Positions 36,001-44,298 of a stretch of 64,000 bases of DNA are shown here, one piece after another. The DNA comes from Syntrophomonas sp. UBA5314 (GTDB lineage Bacteria; Bacillota; Syntrophomonadia; Syntrophomonadales; Syntrophomonadaceae). Each line of letters starts with the position of its first letter. Position 1 is the first letter of the stretch. The stretch spans positions 74,078 through 138,077 of the forward strand of contig DHRK01000018.1 of the NCBI GenBank assembly GCA_002410325.1, written 5' to 3'. The notes beneath the pieces are model-generated. The model saw only the letters and a program-made list of their open reading frames with translations. It searched no databases and was not told the origin of the DNA. The position numbers and the translations under genes were made by a program.

Positions 36001-36273
36001 TCAGGCGGGGGAGCGCCCCTTTCCGGCCCTATCTCCAGAAGGCGTTGGTCCTTCACTCTGGACGCTGCCGTAGCGATGCACCACCTCAGCCTTCCCCCGG
36101 ATTTTTACTGCTGATGTGAATTCAGTGAACTGGAAGATCATGATCTCGCCCTTGTCGAGCTTTTCGGTGTGGTTAAATTTGGTGTCTTTTCCCCGGCTCA
36201 AGCCTATTATAGTTACTCCGTTTTCAAGGGCTTTGACCACAATATAATCATCTCCCATAAACCCGCTGTTCAT
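36001..36273 (-). CDS. mtrB: Trp RNA-binding attenuation protein (TRAP)
   Basis: The 90-residue protein matches TRAP along its core: YIVVKALENGVTIIGLSRG, DTKFNHTEKLDKGEIMIFQFTE and TSAVKIRGKAEV. The RNA-contacting Lys in KLDKGE and Lys/Arg in VKIRG are present. TRAP forms an 11-mer ring that binds (G/U)AG repeats when charged with tryptophan. The start is ATG 36273, 8 bases after GGAG; the ATG at 36282 is too close to it. A tail of about 20 residues (SEGPTPSGDRAGKGRSPA) is longer than in Bacillus. No trp genes are nearby. Confidence 0.88.
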   Translation of the reverse strand: MNSGFMGDDYIVVKALENGVTIIGLSRGKDTKFNHTEKLDKGEIMIFQFTEFTSAVKIRGKAEVVHRYGSVQSEGPTPSGDRAGKGRSPA

Positions 36274-36289
36274 GCATTCCACTCCTTTC

Positions 36290-36453
36290 TAGTACTCGGT
36301 TAATCCTGATTCTGTGTATTACTCCTCGAGGAAAATTTTTGCAGGACAAGGCGGAGGAATGAGTAATACTGGACGTATTGCGATTGACGACAACGCAGTC
36401 ATGCGAAAATTTAACCGACGATAATATACAGAATTGGGGTTAAGCGAGTACTA
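36290..36453. repeat. MITE-like palindromic element C
   Basis: Imperfect terminal inverted repeats of about 31 bases begin TAGTACTCG at 36290 and end CGAGTACTA at 36453. The element is symmetric about 36371.5, where AATAC-tggac-GTATT forms the tip, with AATTTT/AAAATT arms half-way. It sits exactly between the dnaE stop and the mtrB start, so any dnaE-mtrB readthrough transcript would contain a giant hairpin. Confidence 0.75.
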
Positions 36454-36454
36454 A

Positions 36455-39400
36455 CTAATTGAACCAGACATTATTGGCGCCGCAGAGATTCTGCAGTTCT
36501 CTTTTTAGATCAGAGCTGGGCGCCACTTTGAAAGGGTCCTGTAAAGCAATGGCCCGCCGGCCTTTTAAAAGGAGAATCACTTCCAGAGGACCCGGGTGTT
36601 TGCCGAGCAGCCTCAACAAGCGGCTCTGGAAATCCTCCCGCTCGGTTTCTCCATTGATTCTTATAAAAAGCTCCTGAACCTGCTGCGGCAGGGGCAGGGC
36701 CTTGCGCAGCGTTATTTTAGGGGTTTCTTCCCGGTTGTCCAAAAACCCTTCCACGATGAGCGGCGCTTCGCCTTGAATCTGCGTTTCATTGGTGCGCAGG
36801 GCCGATGGAAATACCATTACTTCCATACGGCCGCTTAAGTCCTCCAGGAAGAACCGGGCATAGGCTTCACCCTTGCGGCTCATCCGGCGGGTCAGATTGC
36901 TCACCATCCCCGCCACCCGGATGTACTGTTCATCGCTTTTGGAATCCAGTTCCGCCAGGTAGTAGGAAGACACCAGGGGAAGCACCTCCTGATACTGGTC
37001 CAGTGGATTGCCGGAAACGTAGAAGCCCAAAACCTCCTTTTCCCGGTTTAAACGCTCCATCAAGGGCATTTCACCTTTTACAGGGGGAACCGGCTCGACA
37101 ACCATAGCGGCCTCCTCGCCAAACAGGCTCTGCTGTTGACTGCTTTCGCTCTGCTTGATCTGGAAGGCCAGATTCAGACACTCATCCATTATCGCAAGGG
37201 CCTCACGCCGCTTAATGCCCAGCGAATCAAAACAACCGGCGGCAATCATATTTTCCATCATGCGCCGGTTCATCATACCGGATTCAACCCGCCGGCAAAA
37301 ATCAAACAGTGAGCTAAAGGGTCCCTCTTTGCGAACCGCGACAATGTTTTTAACCGTATTGAAACCGACGTTTTTGATGGCTCCCAGCCCAAAACGGATG
37401 CATCCCCGGGCCACGGTAAAGTTTTCGAAGCTTTCATTAATGTCCGGGGGCAGCACCTTGATGTTCATCTTCTGGCACTCTTTCAGATAGAACACGACGC
37501 GGTCCTGGTTGTCTATTACGCTGCTTAAAAAGGCGCACATGTACTCGACCGGATAGTGGCCTTTGAGGTAAGCGGTTTGATAGGTAATCAACGCGTAGGC
37601 TGCCGAATGGCTCTTGTTAAAACCATAGCCGGCAAAGCTTTCCATCAGATCAAACAGGCGGCTGGCCACCCCTTTATCAATGTCTTTACAGGCCGCTCCC
37701 TCTATAAACTTATCACGCAGGGCCATCAACTCAGCCGGCTTTTTTTTGCCCATGGCCTTGCGCAGGACGTCGGCTTCGCCCATAGTGAAATCAGCCAGTT
37801 CACCGGCCACCCTCATAACCTGCTCCTGGTAGAGAATCACTCCGTAAGTCTCTTCCAATATATCATGCAAGAGAGGATGGAGATATTCTATTTCCTTGCG
37901 GCCGTGTTTGCAGCTTATAAAATCCTCCACCATTCCGCTGCCCAAAGGACCGGGCCGGTAAAGGGCGATAATCGCGATCAAATCCTCAAAGCGGTTGGGC
38001 TTCATATCACACAGAATACGGCGCAAGCCACTGCTTTCCAGCTGGAACACCCCGATGGTATCGCCCCGGGAAAGCAGCTGGTATACCTCCGGGTCATCCA
38101 GGGAGAGACGGTCCATATCAGGCCTTATTCCCCTGGTCTTTTCAATAATGTCCACCGCCCGGTCTATTACGGTCAGGGTCCTTAAACCCAAAATATCCAT
38201 CTTGAGCAGGCCGATGTCTTCCACGGTCTCCTTGGTGAACTGGGTTACTACATGACCCTCACTGGTCTTTTGCAGCGGCAAAAGGCTGGAGAGATCTTCT
38301 TTGCCGATAACCACTCCGGCCGCGTGAATCGAGGCGTGGCGCGGCATTCCCTCAATCGCCCGGGCTATTTCGATAATGCGCCGGGCGTTGTATTCATTCT
38401 GGCAGGCTTGAATCAAATCCGGGGAGATCTCCAAAGCCCGGCCTATGGTAACCCCCAGTTCGGCGGGAATCATCTTGGCTATCCGGTCCACTTCTCCATA
38501 AGGTATGTCCAGCGCGCGGCCCACATCACGGATGGCGGCCCGGGCAGCCATGGTGCCGAAAGTGATGATCTGGGCCACCTTGTCAGCGCCGTACCTGCTT
38601 ATGATGTAGGCGATCACCCGGTCCCTTTTTTCAAAGCAAAAATCGATGTCAATATCCGGCATGCTGACTCGTTCCGGGTTTAGGAAACGCTCGAAGAGCA
38701 GGCCGTATTTTATGGGTTCCAGGGCGGTTATGCCCAGTACGTAGGAAACCAGGCTGCCAGCCGCCGATCCCCTTCCCGGGCCGACCGGCACCTGGTTTTG
38801 CCGGGCCCAGTTGACCAGGTCCTGCACAATCAAAAAATACCCGGCAAACCCCATCTGGTTGATGACCCGCAATTCGTATTCCAAACGTTCCCGGGCGGCT
38901 TCGTCATTATCGGAATAATAGGATGTAAAGCGCTCCCGGGCCAGCTGCATCAGGTAGTCTTCAGCCGAGAGGCCGGCCGGCAGTTCGTAAGCCGGCAGAT
39001 GGAATTCGCCGAAGCTGAAATCCAGATTGCAGGCTTCGGCGATGCGCAGCGTATTGCTTAAAGCTTCCGGATTATCGGCAAACAGCTCCTGCATTTCCCG
39101 GGCGCTTTTCATGTAGAATTCACTTCCCGAGAAGCGCATCCGTTTTTCATCGCTTATGACCGACCCGGTTTGAATACACAAAAGCACATCATGAATTTCA
39201 GCGTCGGAGCGCTGGATATAGTGGAAGTCATTGCTGGCCACCAGGGGAATCCCGGTCTCTTCACTGAGCCGGCGCAGGCCCTGGCAGACCTGTTTTTCCT
39301 CCGCCAATCCGTGATCCTGCAATTCCAGGTAAAAATTGCCCGGTCCGAACAGGCGCTCATAATAAAGGGCGGTATCCCTGGCCTCCTCATACCTGCCTCT

Positions 39401-39844
39401 CAGCAGGCACTGGGGAATCTCCCCGGCCAGGCAGGCGGTCATGGCGATCAGGCCTTCCGCATGACTTTCCAGCAGCTCCCGGTCCACCCGCGGCTTATAA
39501 TAGAATCCCTCCAGGTAAGCCCGGCTGACCAGTTGCACCAGGTTGCGATAGCCCTGCTCGTTTTTGCACAGCAGAACCAGGTGGTAGGGATCGCTGTCCA
39601 CCCGGGCTTCTCTATCCAGGCGGCTGCGGGGAGCGACATACACTTCGCAGCCGATGATGGGTTTGACGCCCTGCTTTTTGGCTTCCCGGTAGAATTCGAT
39701 AATGCCGTAAAGTACGCCGTGATCGGTAATGGCCAGGGCCGGCATCTCCAATTCTACCGCCTTTTTCACCATATCTTTCACCCGGCTGGCCCCGTCCAGA
39801 AGGCTGTATTCCGAATGATTATGTAAATGCACAAATCCGCTCAT
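36455..39844 (-). CDS. dnaE: DNA polymerase III alpha subunit (DnaE)
   Basis: The 1129-residue polymerase begins with a PHP domain (HLHNHSEYSLLDGASRV, TDHGVLYG). The C-family polymerase core has the catalytic aspartates in PDIDIDFCFEKRD and GPGRGSAAGSLVSYVLGIT, followed by a helix-hairpin-helix region and a C-terminal OB fold (VAGMVSNLTRR...FFLEDLSG). It replicates DNA with the clamp. The start is ATG 39844 after GAGGAG; a TTG directly upstream is also in frame. Confidence 0.96.
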   Translation of the reverse strand: MSGFVHLHNHSEYSLLDGASRVKDMVKKAVELEMPALAITDHGVLYGIIEFYREAKKQGVKPIIGCEVYVAPRSRLDREARVDSDPYHLVLLCKNEQGYRNLVQLVSRAYLEGFYYKPRVDRELLESHAEGLIAMTACLAGEIPQCLLRGRYEEARDTALYYERLFGPGNFYLELQDHGLAEEKQVCQGLRRLSEETGIPLVASNDFHYIQRSDAEIHDVLLCIQTGSVISDEKRMRFSGSEFYMKSAREMQELFADNPEALSNTLRIAEACNLDFSFGEFHLPAYELPAGLSAEDYLMQLARERFTSYYSDNDEAARERLEYELRVINQMGFAGYFLIVQDLVNWARQNQVPVGPGRGSAAGSLVSYVLGITALEPIKYGLLFERFLNPERVSMPDIDIDFCFEKRDRVIAYIISRYGADKVAQIITFGTMAARAAIRDVGRALDIPYGEVDRIAKMIPAELGVTIGRALEISPDLIQACQNEYNARRIIEIARAIEGMPRHASIHAAGVVIGKEDLSSLLPLQKTSEGHVVTQFTKETVEDIGLLKMDILGLRTLTVIDRAVDIIEKTRGIRPDMDRLSLDDPEVYQLLSRGDTIGVFQLESSGLRRILCDMKPNRFEDLIAIIALYRPGPLGSGMVEDFISCKHGRKEIEYLHPLLHDILEETYGVILYQEQVMRVAGELADFTMGEADVLRKAMGKKKPAELMALRDKFIEGAACKDIDKGVASRLFDLMESFAGYGFNKSHSAAYALITYQTAYLKGHYPVEYMCAFLSSVIDNQDRVVFYLKECQKMNIKVLPPDINESFENFTVARGCIRFGLGAIKNVGFNTVKNIVAVRKEGPFSSLFDFCRRVESGMMNRRMMENMIAAGCFDSLGIKRREALAIMDECLNLAFQIKQSESSQQQSLFGEEAAMVVEPVPPVKGEMPLMERLNREKEVLGFYVSGNPLDQYQEVLPLVSSYYLAELDSKSDEQYIRVAGMVSNLTRRMSRKGEAYARFFLEDLSGRMEVMVFPSALRTNETQIQGEAPLIVEGFLDNREETPKITLRKALPLPQQVQELFIRINGETEREDFQSRLLRLLGKHPGPLEVILLLKGRRAIALQDPFKVAPSSDLKRELQNLCGANNVWFN

Positions 39845-39857
39845 CAACGTTTCTCCT

Positions 39858-40331
39858 CTATTCCGGCGGCAGCGTAACCATACAGGGAATCCCTCCGGTT
39901 ACATCCTGCAGTTGAGTAAAGGTTGCCGGAACCGCCGTGTTGGAAGTGCCGGCGGCCGCATAAGTAACCTCGTATCTTTTCAGGCTTTCGTCCAGGTAGA
40001 TGGAAATGGGATGGGGCAGGGCAAAAGGACATACCCCGCCAATGGTATAACCGGTCATCTCCTCCACCTCGTCACCGGTGGCCATGCGAACCTTGGAACC
40101 TACCAGTGCCTTCATGGCCCGGGTGTCGACCCGCACATCTCCGGCCGAAATCACCATAACATACTCACTCTGCTTGGTTTTAAACAGGATCGACTTGGCG
40201 ATCTGCCCCACTCCGGTGCCCAGAGCCCGGGCTGCCAACTGCGCGGTGCTGGTGTCATCGTCCATTTCAATGATCGTGAGATCGCTCTGTTTTTCAGCAA
40301 AAAAAGCTCTGATTCTTTCAATAGGGCTCAA
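39858..40331 (-). CDS. YbaK/EbsC-family aminoacyl-tRNA deacylase
   Basis: The 157-residue protein has the YbaK/EbsC fold: TSTAQLAARALGTGVGQIAKSILFK, SAGDVRVDTRAMKALVG and the GYTIGGVCPFALPHPI loop. Family members edit mischarged tRNA, for example Cys-tRNA(Pro). The start is TTG 40331, with GGAG just upstream. It lies 13 bases before dnaE and is probably cotranscribed with it. Confidence 0.85.
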   Translation of the reverse strand: MSPIERIRAFFAEKQSDLTIIEMDDDTSTAQLAARALGTGVGQIAKSILFKTKQSEYVMVISAGDVRVDTRAMKALVGSKVRMATGDEVEEMTGYTIGGVCPFALPHPISIYLDESLKRYEVTYAAAGTSNTAVPATFTQLQDVTGGIPCMVTLPPE

Positions 40332-40392
40332 CTTTTACTCCACTCCTCGGTTTTATTATCTATATTATACCTTTTCTTCCGGAACCCCGGAT

Positions 40393-40424
40393 GAAACAAA
40401 TAAACCCGGATCATTACCGGGTTT
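40393..40424 (-). terminator. Terminator of the HAD-spore protein unit
   Basis: AAACCCGG and CCGGGTTT (40402-40409 with 40417-40424) form a perfect hairpin. On the minus strand a T-rich run follows. Confidence 0.7.
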
Positions 40425-40438
40425 CAGACCGCCGACAA

Positions 40439-40531
40439 AAGCGAATAGCTGCGTTGCTCAATAGGCCCGCTCAATCAACGTACTCAGGTACGCCTCAATC
40501 GCGGGCCTATTTCGCGCCTTGCTCTTCGCTT
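40439..40531. repeat. MITE-like palindromic element B
   Basis: The element is symmetric about 40485.5: AAGCGAA (40439-40445) with TTCGCTT (40525-40531), AATAGGCCCGC (40460-40470) with GCGGGCCTATT (40501-40511), and GTAC-tcag-GTAC at the tip (40480-40491). It has the architecture of elements at 33005 and 36290. Confidence 0.7.
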
Positions 40532-40556
40532 CCATCGCTCGCTCTGGCATTCAAGT

Positions 40557-40733
40557 TTACATATTCCTTTCTTTCATTCGTCTATAAAGCAGGCCGCCGA
40601 TCCTTCCGCATTGAGCATTGGTCAAGGCTCCCCACCCGGAGCGTTCGACCTCCTCCCAGAGGCCCAGCTCTTTGGCTATTTCTATTTTCATCAGGTCTTT
40701 CTCGGTCAGCGGTTGCTTTTTCTTTTTAGGAAT
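40557..40733 (-). CDS. Alpha/beta-type small acid-soluble spore protein
   Basis: The product is about 58 residues: a basic PKKKKQPL start, then LMKIEIAKELGLWEEVERSGWGALTNAQCGRIGGLLYRRM, which matches the alpha/beta SASP pattern (EIA-ELG and the GxIGG segment). SASPs coat spore DNA. No ATG, GTG or TTG lies at the expected start. ATT 40733 lies 7 bases behind GGGGGG and gives the usual N-terminus. The next in-frame ATG, 40808, is inside the HAD gene and adds unrelated residues. The gene is 26 bases downstream of the HAD gene. Confidence 0.7.
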   Translation of the reverse strand: MPKKKKQPLTEKDLMKIEIAKELGLWEEVERSGWGALTNAQCGRIGGLLYRRMKERNM

Positions 40734-40759
40734 ATCGCTTCCCCCCTTTGACAGGGCTT

Positions 40760-41467
40760 TTACAGCTTCTCCAGGAAAGCGGCCAATTGGGAAAGAGTTC
40801 CCTGCCAATCAGGCCTCAAGTTCGAGCCCCGATCGATGAGGCCGTCCTCTACCAGGTAGGTTTTCATTCCTATCGATGCCGCGGTCAGATCTTCCTCCCG
40901 ATCATTACCCACCATCAGGCACTGCTCGGGCGGCACACCTATCATGTCCGATATCTCCCGGTAATATTCAGGGTGAGGTTTGCAAAAATGCATCACTTCA
41001 TAGGAAGTGATCAGTTCATAAGGAAAATGGCCGATGCCTGCCCAGTCCAAACGGTGCTGAATGGCTTTGATAGGAAATACGGGATTGGTGGCAATGATTA
41101 CCTTTTTGGAACCGGCTAAAAGAGACTCTATCATACCGGGCACCAGCGCATGGCCCTGGCACAAATTATGTAAAAGCGGAAAGGCACGGTCATAGTAATC
41201 ATCAAAGAACTCCCGGGTGTTTTTTTCCGGAAAATCCCCGGCCGCAAAAAAATCACTCATAAAAGCATCTTCATTGGATAGGGCGGGATCCCGGTTGGCA
41301 ATCATGACATCAGTTGATTTCCACACCTGGGCAATCAGCCGCTGGCTGTCTTTTAGACCGTAATCGGGGGCCAGCAGAGCCATTTTTTTAAAATAGTGCT
41401 GCAGAAATACATCCATGTCAATATTCAGCAAAGTGCCGTCCAGGTCAAATAAAACTGCTTTAAACAT
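40760..41467 (-). CDS. HAD-superfamily hydrolase
   Basis: The 235-residue phosphatase has the four HAD motifs: FDLDGTLLN, ATNP (Thr of motif II), the Lys in CKPHP, and GNDREEDL. The cap is helical, as in Gph/YjjG-like enzymes. GGAGAGATGAG precedes the ATG. The substrate cannot be predicted. It follows the AhpD-like gene by 16 bases and precedes the spore protein gene. Confidence 0.85.
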   Translation of the reverse strand: MFKAVLFDLDGTLLNIDMDVFLQHYFKKMALLAPDYGLKDSQRLIAQVWKSTDVMIANRDPALSNEDAFMSDFFAAGDFPEKNTREFFDDYYDRAFPLLHNLCQGHALVPGMIESLLAGSKKVIIATNPVFPIKAIQHRLDWAGIGHFPYELITSYEVMHFCKPHPEYYREISDMIGVPPEQCLMVGNDREEDLTAASIGMKTYLVEDGLIDRGSNLRPDWQGTLSQLAAFLEKL

Positions 41468-41483
41468 CTCATCTCTCCATCAA

Positions 41484-41783
41484 TTATTTGTAGGCATGCA
41501 GAAAAGTCTTTACAAAGCTCATGCTCCCGGCAAAGTAGGCCAGACGCAGCACTTCCTGAATTTCCTGTTCCGTAGCTCCGGCCTCCCGGGCCTGTCCGGC
41601 CACTACCCGCACTCCCTCATCAGCCCCCTTGAGGGCATCCAGGGCCAGAACCACCAGGTGCTTGGTTTTGTCATCAAGGGCTTGCGTCTGCATCGCCCGG
41701 GTGGTAACCTCTCCTACCACCCGTCCGTACTCCGGATCTATCTCCTGGTACTTTTCGACGAACCAGGGAAGTTTAACACTCAT
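41484..41783 (-). CDS. Carboxymuconolactone decarboxylase (AhpD-like) family protein lacking the Cys pair
   Basis: The 99-residue all-helical protein has the CMD pattern DDKTKHLVVLALDALKG and the later ATEQEIQEVLRLAYFAGSM. The CxxC(x)H redox motif normally found between these helices is absent (GVRVVAGQAREAG), so peroxidase activity is unlikely. GGAGGAAATGAG precedes the ATG. It is the first gene of the unit with the HAD hydrolase and spore protein. Confidence 0.75.
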   Translation of the reverse strand: MSVKLPWFVEKYQEIDPEYGRVVGEVTTRAMQTQALDDKTKHLVVLALDALKGADEGVRVVAGQAREAGATEQEIQEVLRLAYFAGSMSFVKTFLHAYK

Positions 41784-41939
41784 CTCATTTCCTCCTTAAT
41801 ATTGGCTGGTTACAACTTATTATAGGTAAATTAAGTAATTTCTCAAATGGCCGTCAGAAAAATTTTTGCTTACGAAAAGAGGATTAATTGTAAATATATA
41901 GAAATACGTTATATTAATCCATGGAAAGGTGGCCCGCCT

Positions 41940-43106
41940 ATGTTTATAAGCTTTTTGAATAAAAGCGCTCCCCAATGCCTTGACTTGAGCGTTCTGACCG
42001 CTTACCGCCCGGAGCAGGTGATGTTTTATCTTTTTTCAACCGACCTCAGTATAACCCTCGATAATTACCTGCGGCTCAAAGATCTTCAAAACGATGAGGA
42101 ACTGTCCCCTTGCGCTTCCCGCTGGGTTGCTCTTATTAATAATATATTGGAAGCAGAAGAAGACCTGCAGCTCCTTTTCACTAATGAATACCTGGATTTC
42201 ATAGGCCCCTATTATTATCCCCCGGCCAATACCCGTTTTTATTTCTGCAAAACCCCTCCCGGTCCGGCAGAAACCCTGACCCTGCAGGATATTGACCTGT
42301 TCTGGCAGCTTCAGGAGATTGACTCCCCGGAAGCCTCCGTACAGACCTACGGGCGCAGCAAAAAGGGAAGTAAGCGCTTTTCCCGCAATAAAGACGAGAT
42401 CCTGCGCGATGTAAAAATGTGCTTGATTGCCATTGGCGAAATTGAAAAACTCCACAAAAAGATCAACTTCTGGGAAAAAATCTACCAGCATCGCCTCCAG
42501 CTAATCGATGAGCCTGACCTGCTGCCCAGCGAGCCTGATCAGGCCCCTGTAAAACCGGATAAGCCAGGCGCTGAGGGCAAAGGCAAACTCCTGCTTTTTT
42601 CCCGTCAGCGCTCCGGAGGCCAGAGAAGTAAAAACATCTACCAGCACCAGTTAAAAATTTATTATATCCGTTATCGTGAATATGAAAAAGCCTGCGATCG
42701 CTTTAAGGCAGTCCTGGAAAAATGGCCGGAAATGAGAATTGATTTTTTCAATCGTTGCGGACAAGACCTTGATCTGGCTGCGGAAAGACTTCTGACCGCC
42801 CGTCAGCATATGGAGCTCTATGAAGCCATAATTGCCAAATCAATGGTTCATCAGGACTATCAGGACGCCAACACCCTGACCACTTTTCAATCTTATCTCG
42901 ATACCGGCCGGGCCGGTGATCTCCAGGAGTGCATGAACCTTTTTGAAGAAGAGTGTCTGTGGAACGAATTAAAAGCCGGTCAGACCAGAATCGAAAATAC
43001 CATTTACCTGCTGCAGAACGACAATGTTCACCTGCACCGGGCCCAGGCCCATATCGACGACTATCTGGGACAAAAAGAAGAAGACAGCCAGATTAGCGGG
43101 GTCTAG
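41940..43106 (+). CDS. Protein of unknown function with coiled-coil segments
   Basis: The 388-residue soluble protein starts at ATG 41940 (MFISFLNKSAPQCLDL), behind AAAGGTGG; the ATG at 41847 has no ribosome binding site. It contains an acidic N-terminal region and a charged helical middle part (KDEILRDVKMCLIAIGEIEKL). A Pro/Asp-rich linker (PSEPDQAPVKPDKPG) and a long helical C-terminal part rich in Glu, Arg and Gln follow. No enzyme motif is visible. It converges on the rhomboid gene, overlapping its stop by four bases. Confidence 0.65.
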   Translation: MFISFLNKSAPQCLDLSVLTAYRPEQVMFYLFSTDLSITLDNYLRLKDLQNDEELSPCASRWVALINNILEAEEDLQLLFTNEYLDFIGPYYYPPANTRFYFCKTPPGPAETLTLQDIDLFWQLQEIDSPEASVQTYGRSKKGSKRFSRNKDEILRDVKMCLIAIGEIEKLHKKINFWEKIYQHRLQLIDEPDLLPSEPDQAPVKPDKPGAEGKGKLLLFSRQRSGGQRSKNIYQHQLKIYYIRYREYEKACDRFKAVLEKWPEMRIDFFNRCGQDLDLAAERLLTARQHMELYEAIIAKSMVHQDYQDANTLTTFQSYLDTGRAGDLQECMNLFEEECLWNELKAGQTRIENTIYLLQNDNVHLHRAQAHIDDYLGQKEEDSQISGV

Positions 43107-43765
43107 ACCGGGACTTCCGGTTCGGTTTCAGGATCAGTGCGCAAAAACCAGCGGTATATCACCATGCCGACGATAAAGCCGCCGATATGGGCCCAAAAGG
43201 CTACCGATTGACCGCTTCCGGAAACAACGTACCATACCTGGGATAAGGCCCAGAAGCCCAAAAAGATCCAGGCCGGGAGCGGAAAAATGAATATGGGCGG
43301 TATATAGGTAAGAACCCGGGCGTCGCGAAACATGAGGAAATAGGCTCCCATAATTCCGGCTATGGCTCCTGAAGCCCCCACCACCGGGACGGTTGAGTGG
43401 GGGTTGATGAGGTAGTGAGTAAAACCGGCTACCAGACCGCAGATCAGATAAAAGGCCAGGAAACGCCAGGGGCCCATGTTGTCCTCCAAATTATCGCCAA
43501 AAAGCCACAGGCTCCACATATTTCCTATCACATGCATCCAGCTGCCATGAAGAAACATGGAAGTTAGCAGCGGGCTATAAGCGGTCAGGGAATACGATTG
43601 CTCGCTGATCAGGGCCGGAATCAATCCAAACTCCTGAAGGAGCCAGTTTAAGCTCCTGGTATCGAGTGACAATTCAAAAAAAAAGATGAGCAGATTAACG
43701 GTTATCATAGCAACCGTCAAGTAAGGAAAGTTCTTACTGGGAGTACTGTCCCTTAATGGGAACAT
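43103..43765 (-). CDS. Rhomboid-family intramembrane serine protease
   Basis: The 220-residue membrane protein has six hydrophobic spans. The catalytic Ser lies in GASGAIAGIMG, the catalytic His in FWAHIGGFIVGM, and the HGSWMHVIGNMWSLWLFG loop carries the conserved HxxxN. Rhomboids cleave membrane-embedded substrates. GGGAGGAGG precedes the ATG. Substrates are unknown. Confidence 0.9.
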   Translation of the reverse strand: MFPLRDSTPSKNFPYLTVAMITVNLLIFFFELSLDTRSLNWLLQEFGLIPALISEQSYSLTAYSPLLTSMFLHGSWMHVIGNMWSLWLFGDNLEDNMGPWRFLAFYLICGLVAGFTHYLINPHSTVPVVGASGAIAGIMGAYFLMFRDARVLTYIPPIFIFPLPAWIFLGFWALSQVWYVVSGSGQSVAFWAHIGGFIVGMVIYRWFLRTDPETEPEVPV

Positions 43766-43968
43766 TTAATTAACCTCCTCCCATACTTTGCCCGATTAAT
43801 AATAATTTTTTAAGGACATAGACTCTTTAATACAGTAATTAGTTTGCCAAACATAAATTTTTTTATCAGCGGCACGTCCCAATTTTCGGCCTTTTTAAAA
43901 AACGACTAAAATTTTTTACATGAATAAAGTTGGTTTTGCAAATTAATAAAACAAAAGCCAGAAATGCC

Positions 43969-44126
43969 AATGCTTCCGCGCATTATTTTAATGCAGCCAC
44001 GCATTATTCAAGGGGTTATATTAACAGATGCAACGCCTTTTGCCTATACTGCCGAATGACCTTATTTTTACAAAGGCCACCGTTTTTTAATGCCTTTTTG
44101 CATTATTTTAATGTCCATGTGCATTA
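43969..44126. promoter_or_regulatory. Array of four enhancer-like dyads
   Basis: AATGC-N6-GCATTA occurs at 43969-43985, 43990-44006 and 44089-44105, and as AATGT-N6-GCATTA at 44110-44126. Within each pair the copies are exactly 21 bases apart, two helical turns. The array ends about 90 bases upstream of a sigma-54 promoter, which is the normal layout for an enhancer-binding activator. The 43766-44607 gap has no gene. Confidence 0.7.
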
Positions 44127-44217
44127 AGAGCATTTTTTCACTAAGTTTCCACAGGTCTCTTCAAGATAAGAATCCCAATATTACGGGTTTTCCTTTTAGG
44201 GTTCCCGTATATAAAGC

Positions 44218-44233
44218 TGGCATGCAAATTGCG
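44218..44233 (+). promoter_or_regulatory. Sigma-54 promoter of the main butyrate operon
   Basis: TGGCAT-N5-TTGCG has GG (44219-44220) and GC (44231-44232) 10 bases apart. It is almost identical to the element at 57517. The transcript would start near 44244 and have a leader of about 365 bases. Confidence 0.75.
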
Positions 44234-44298
44234 TTAACAATAAGCAACAGGATCAATTTAAATTTGGAACCCCCTTATATTAATTTTTTATACACGGC

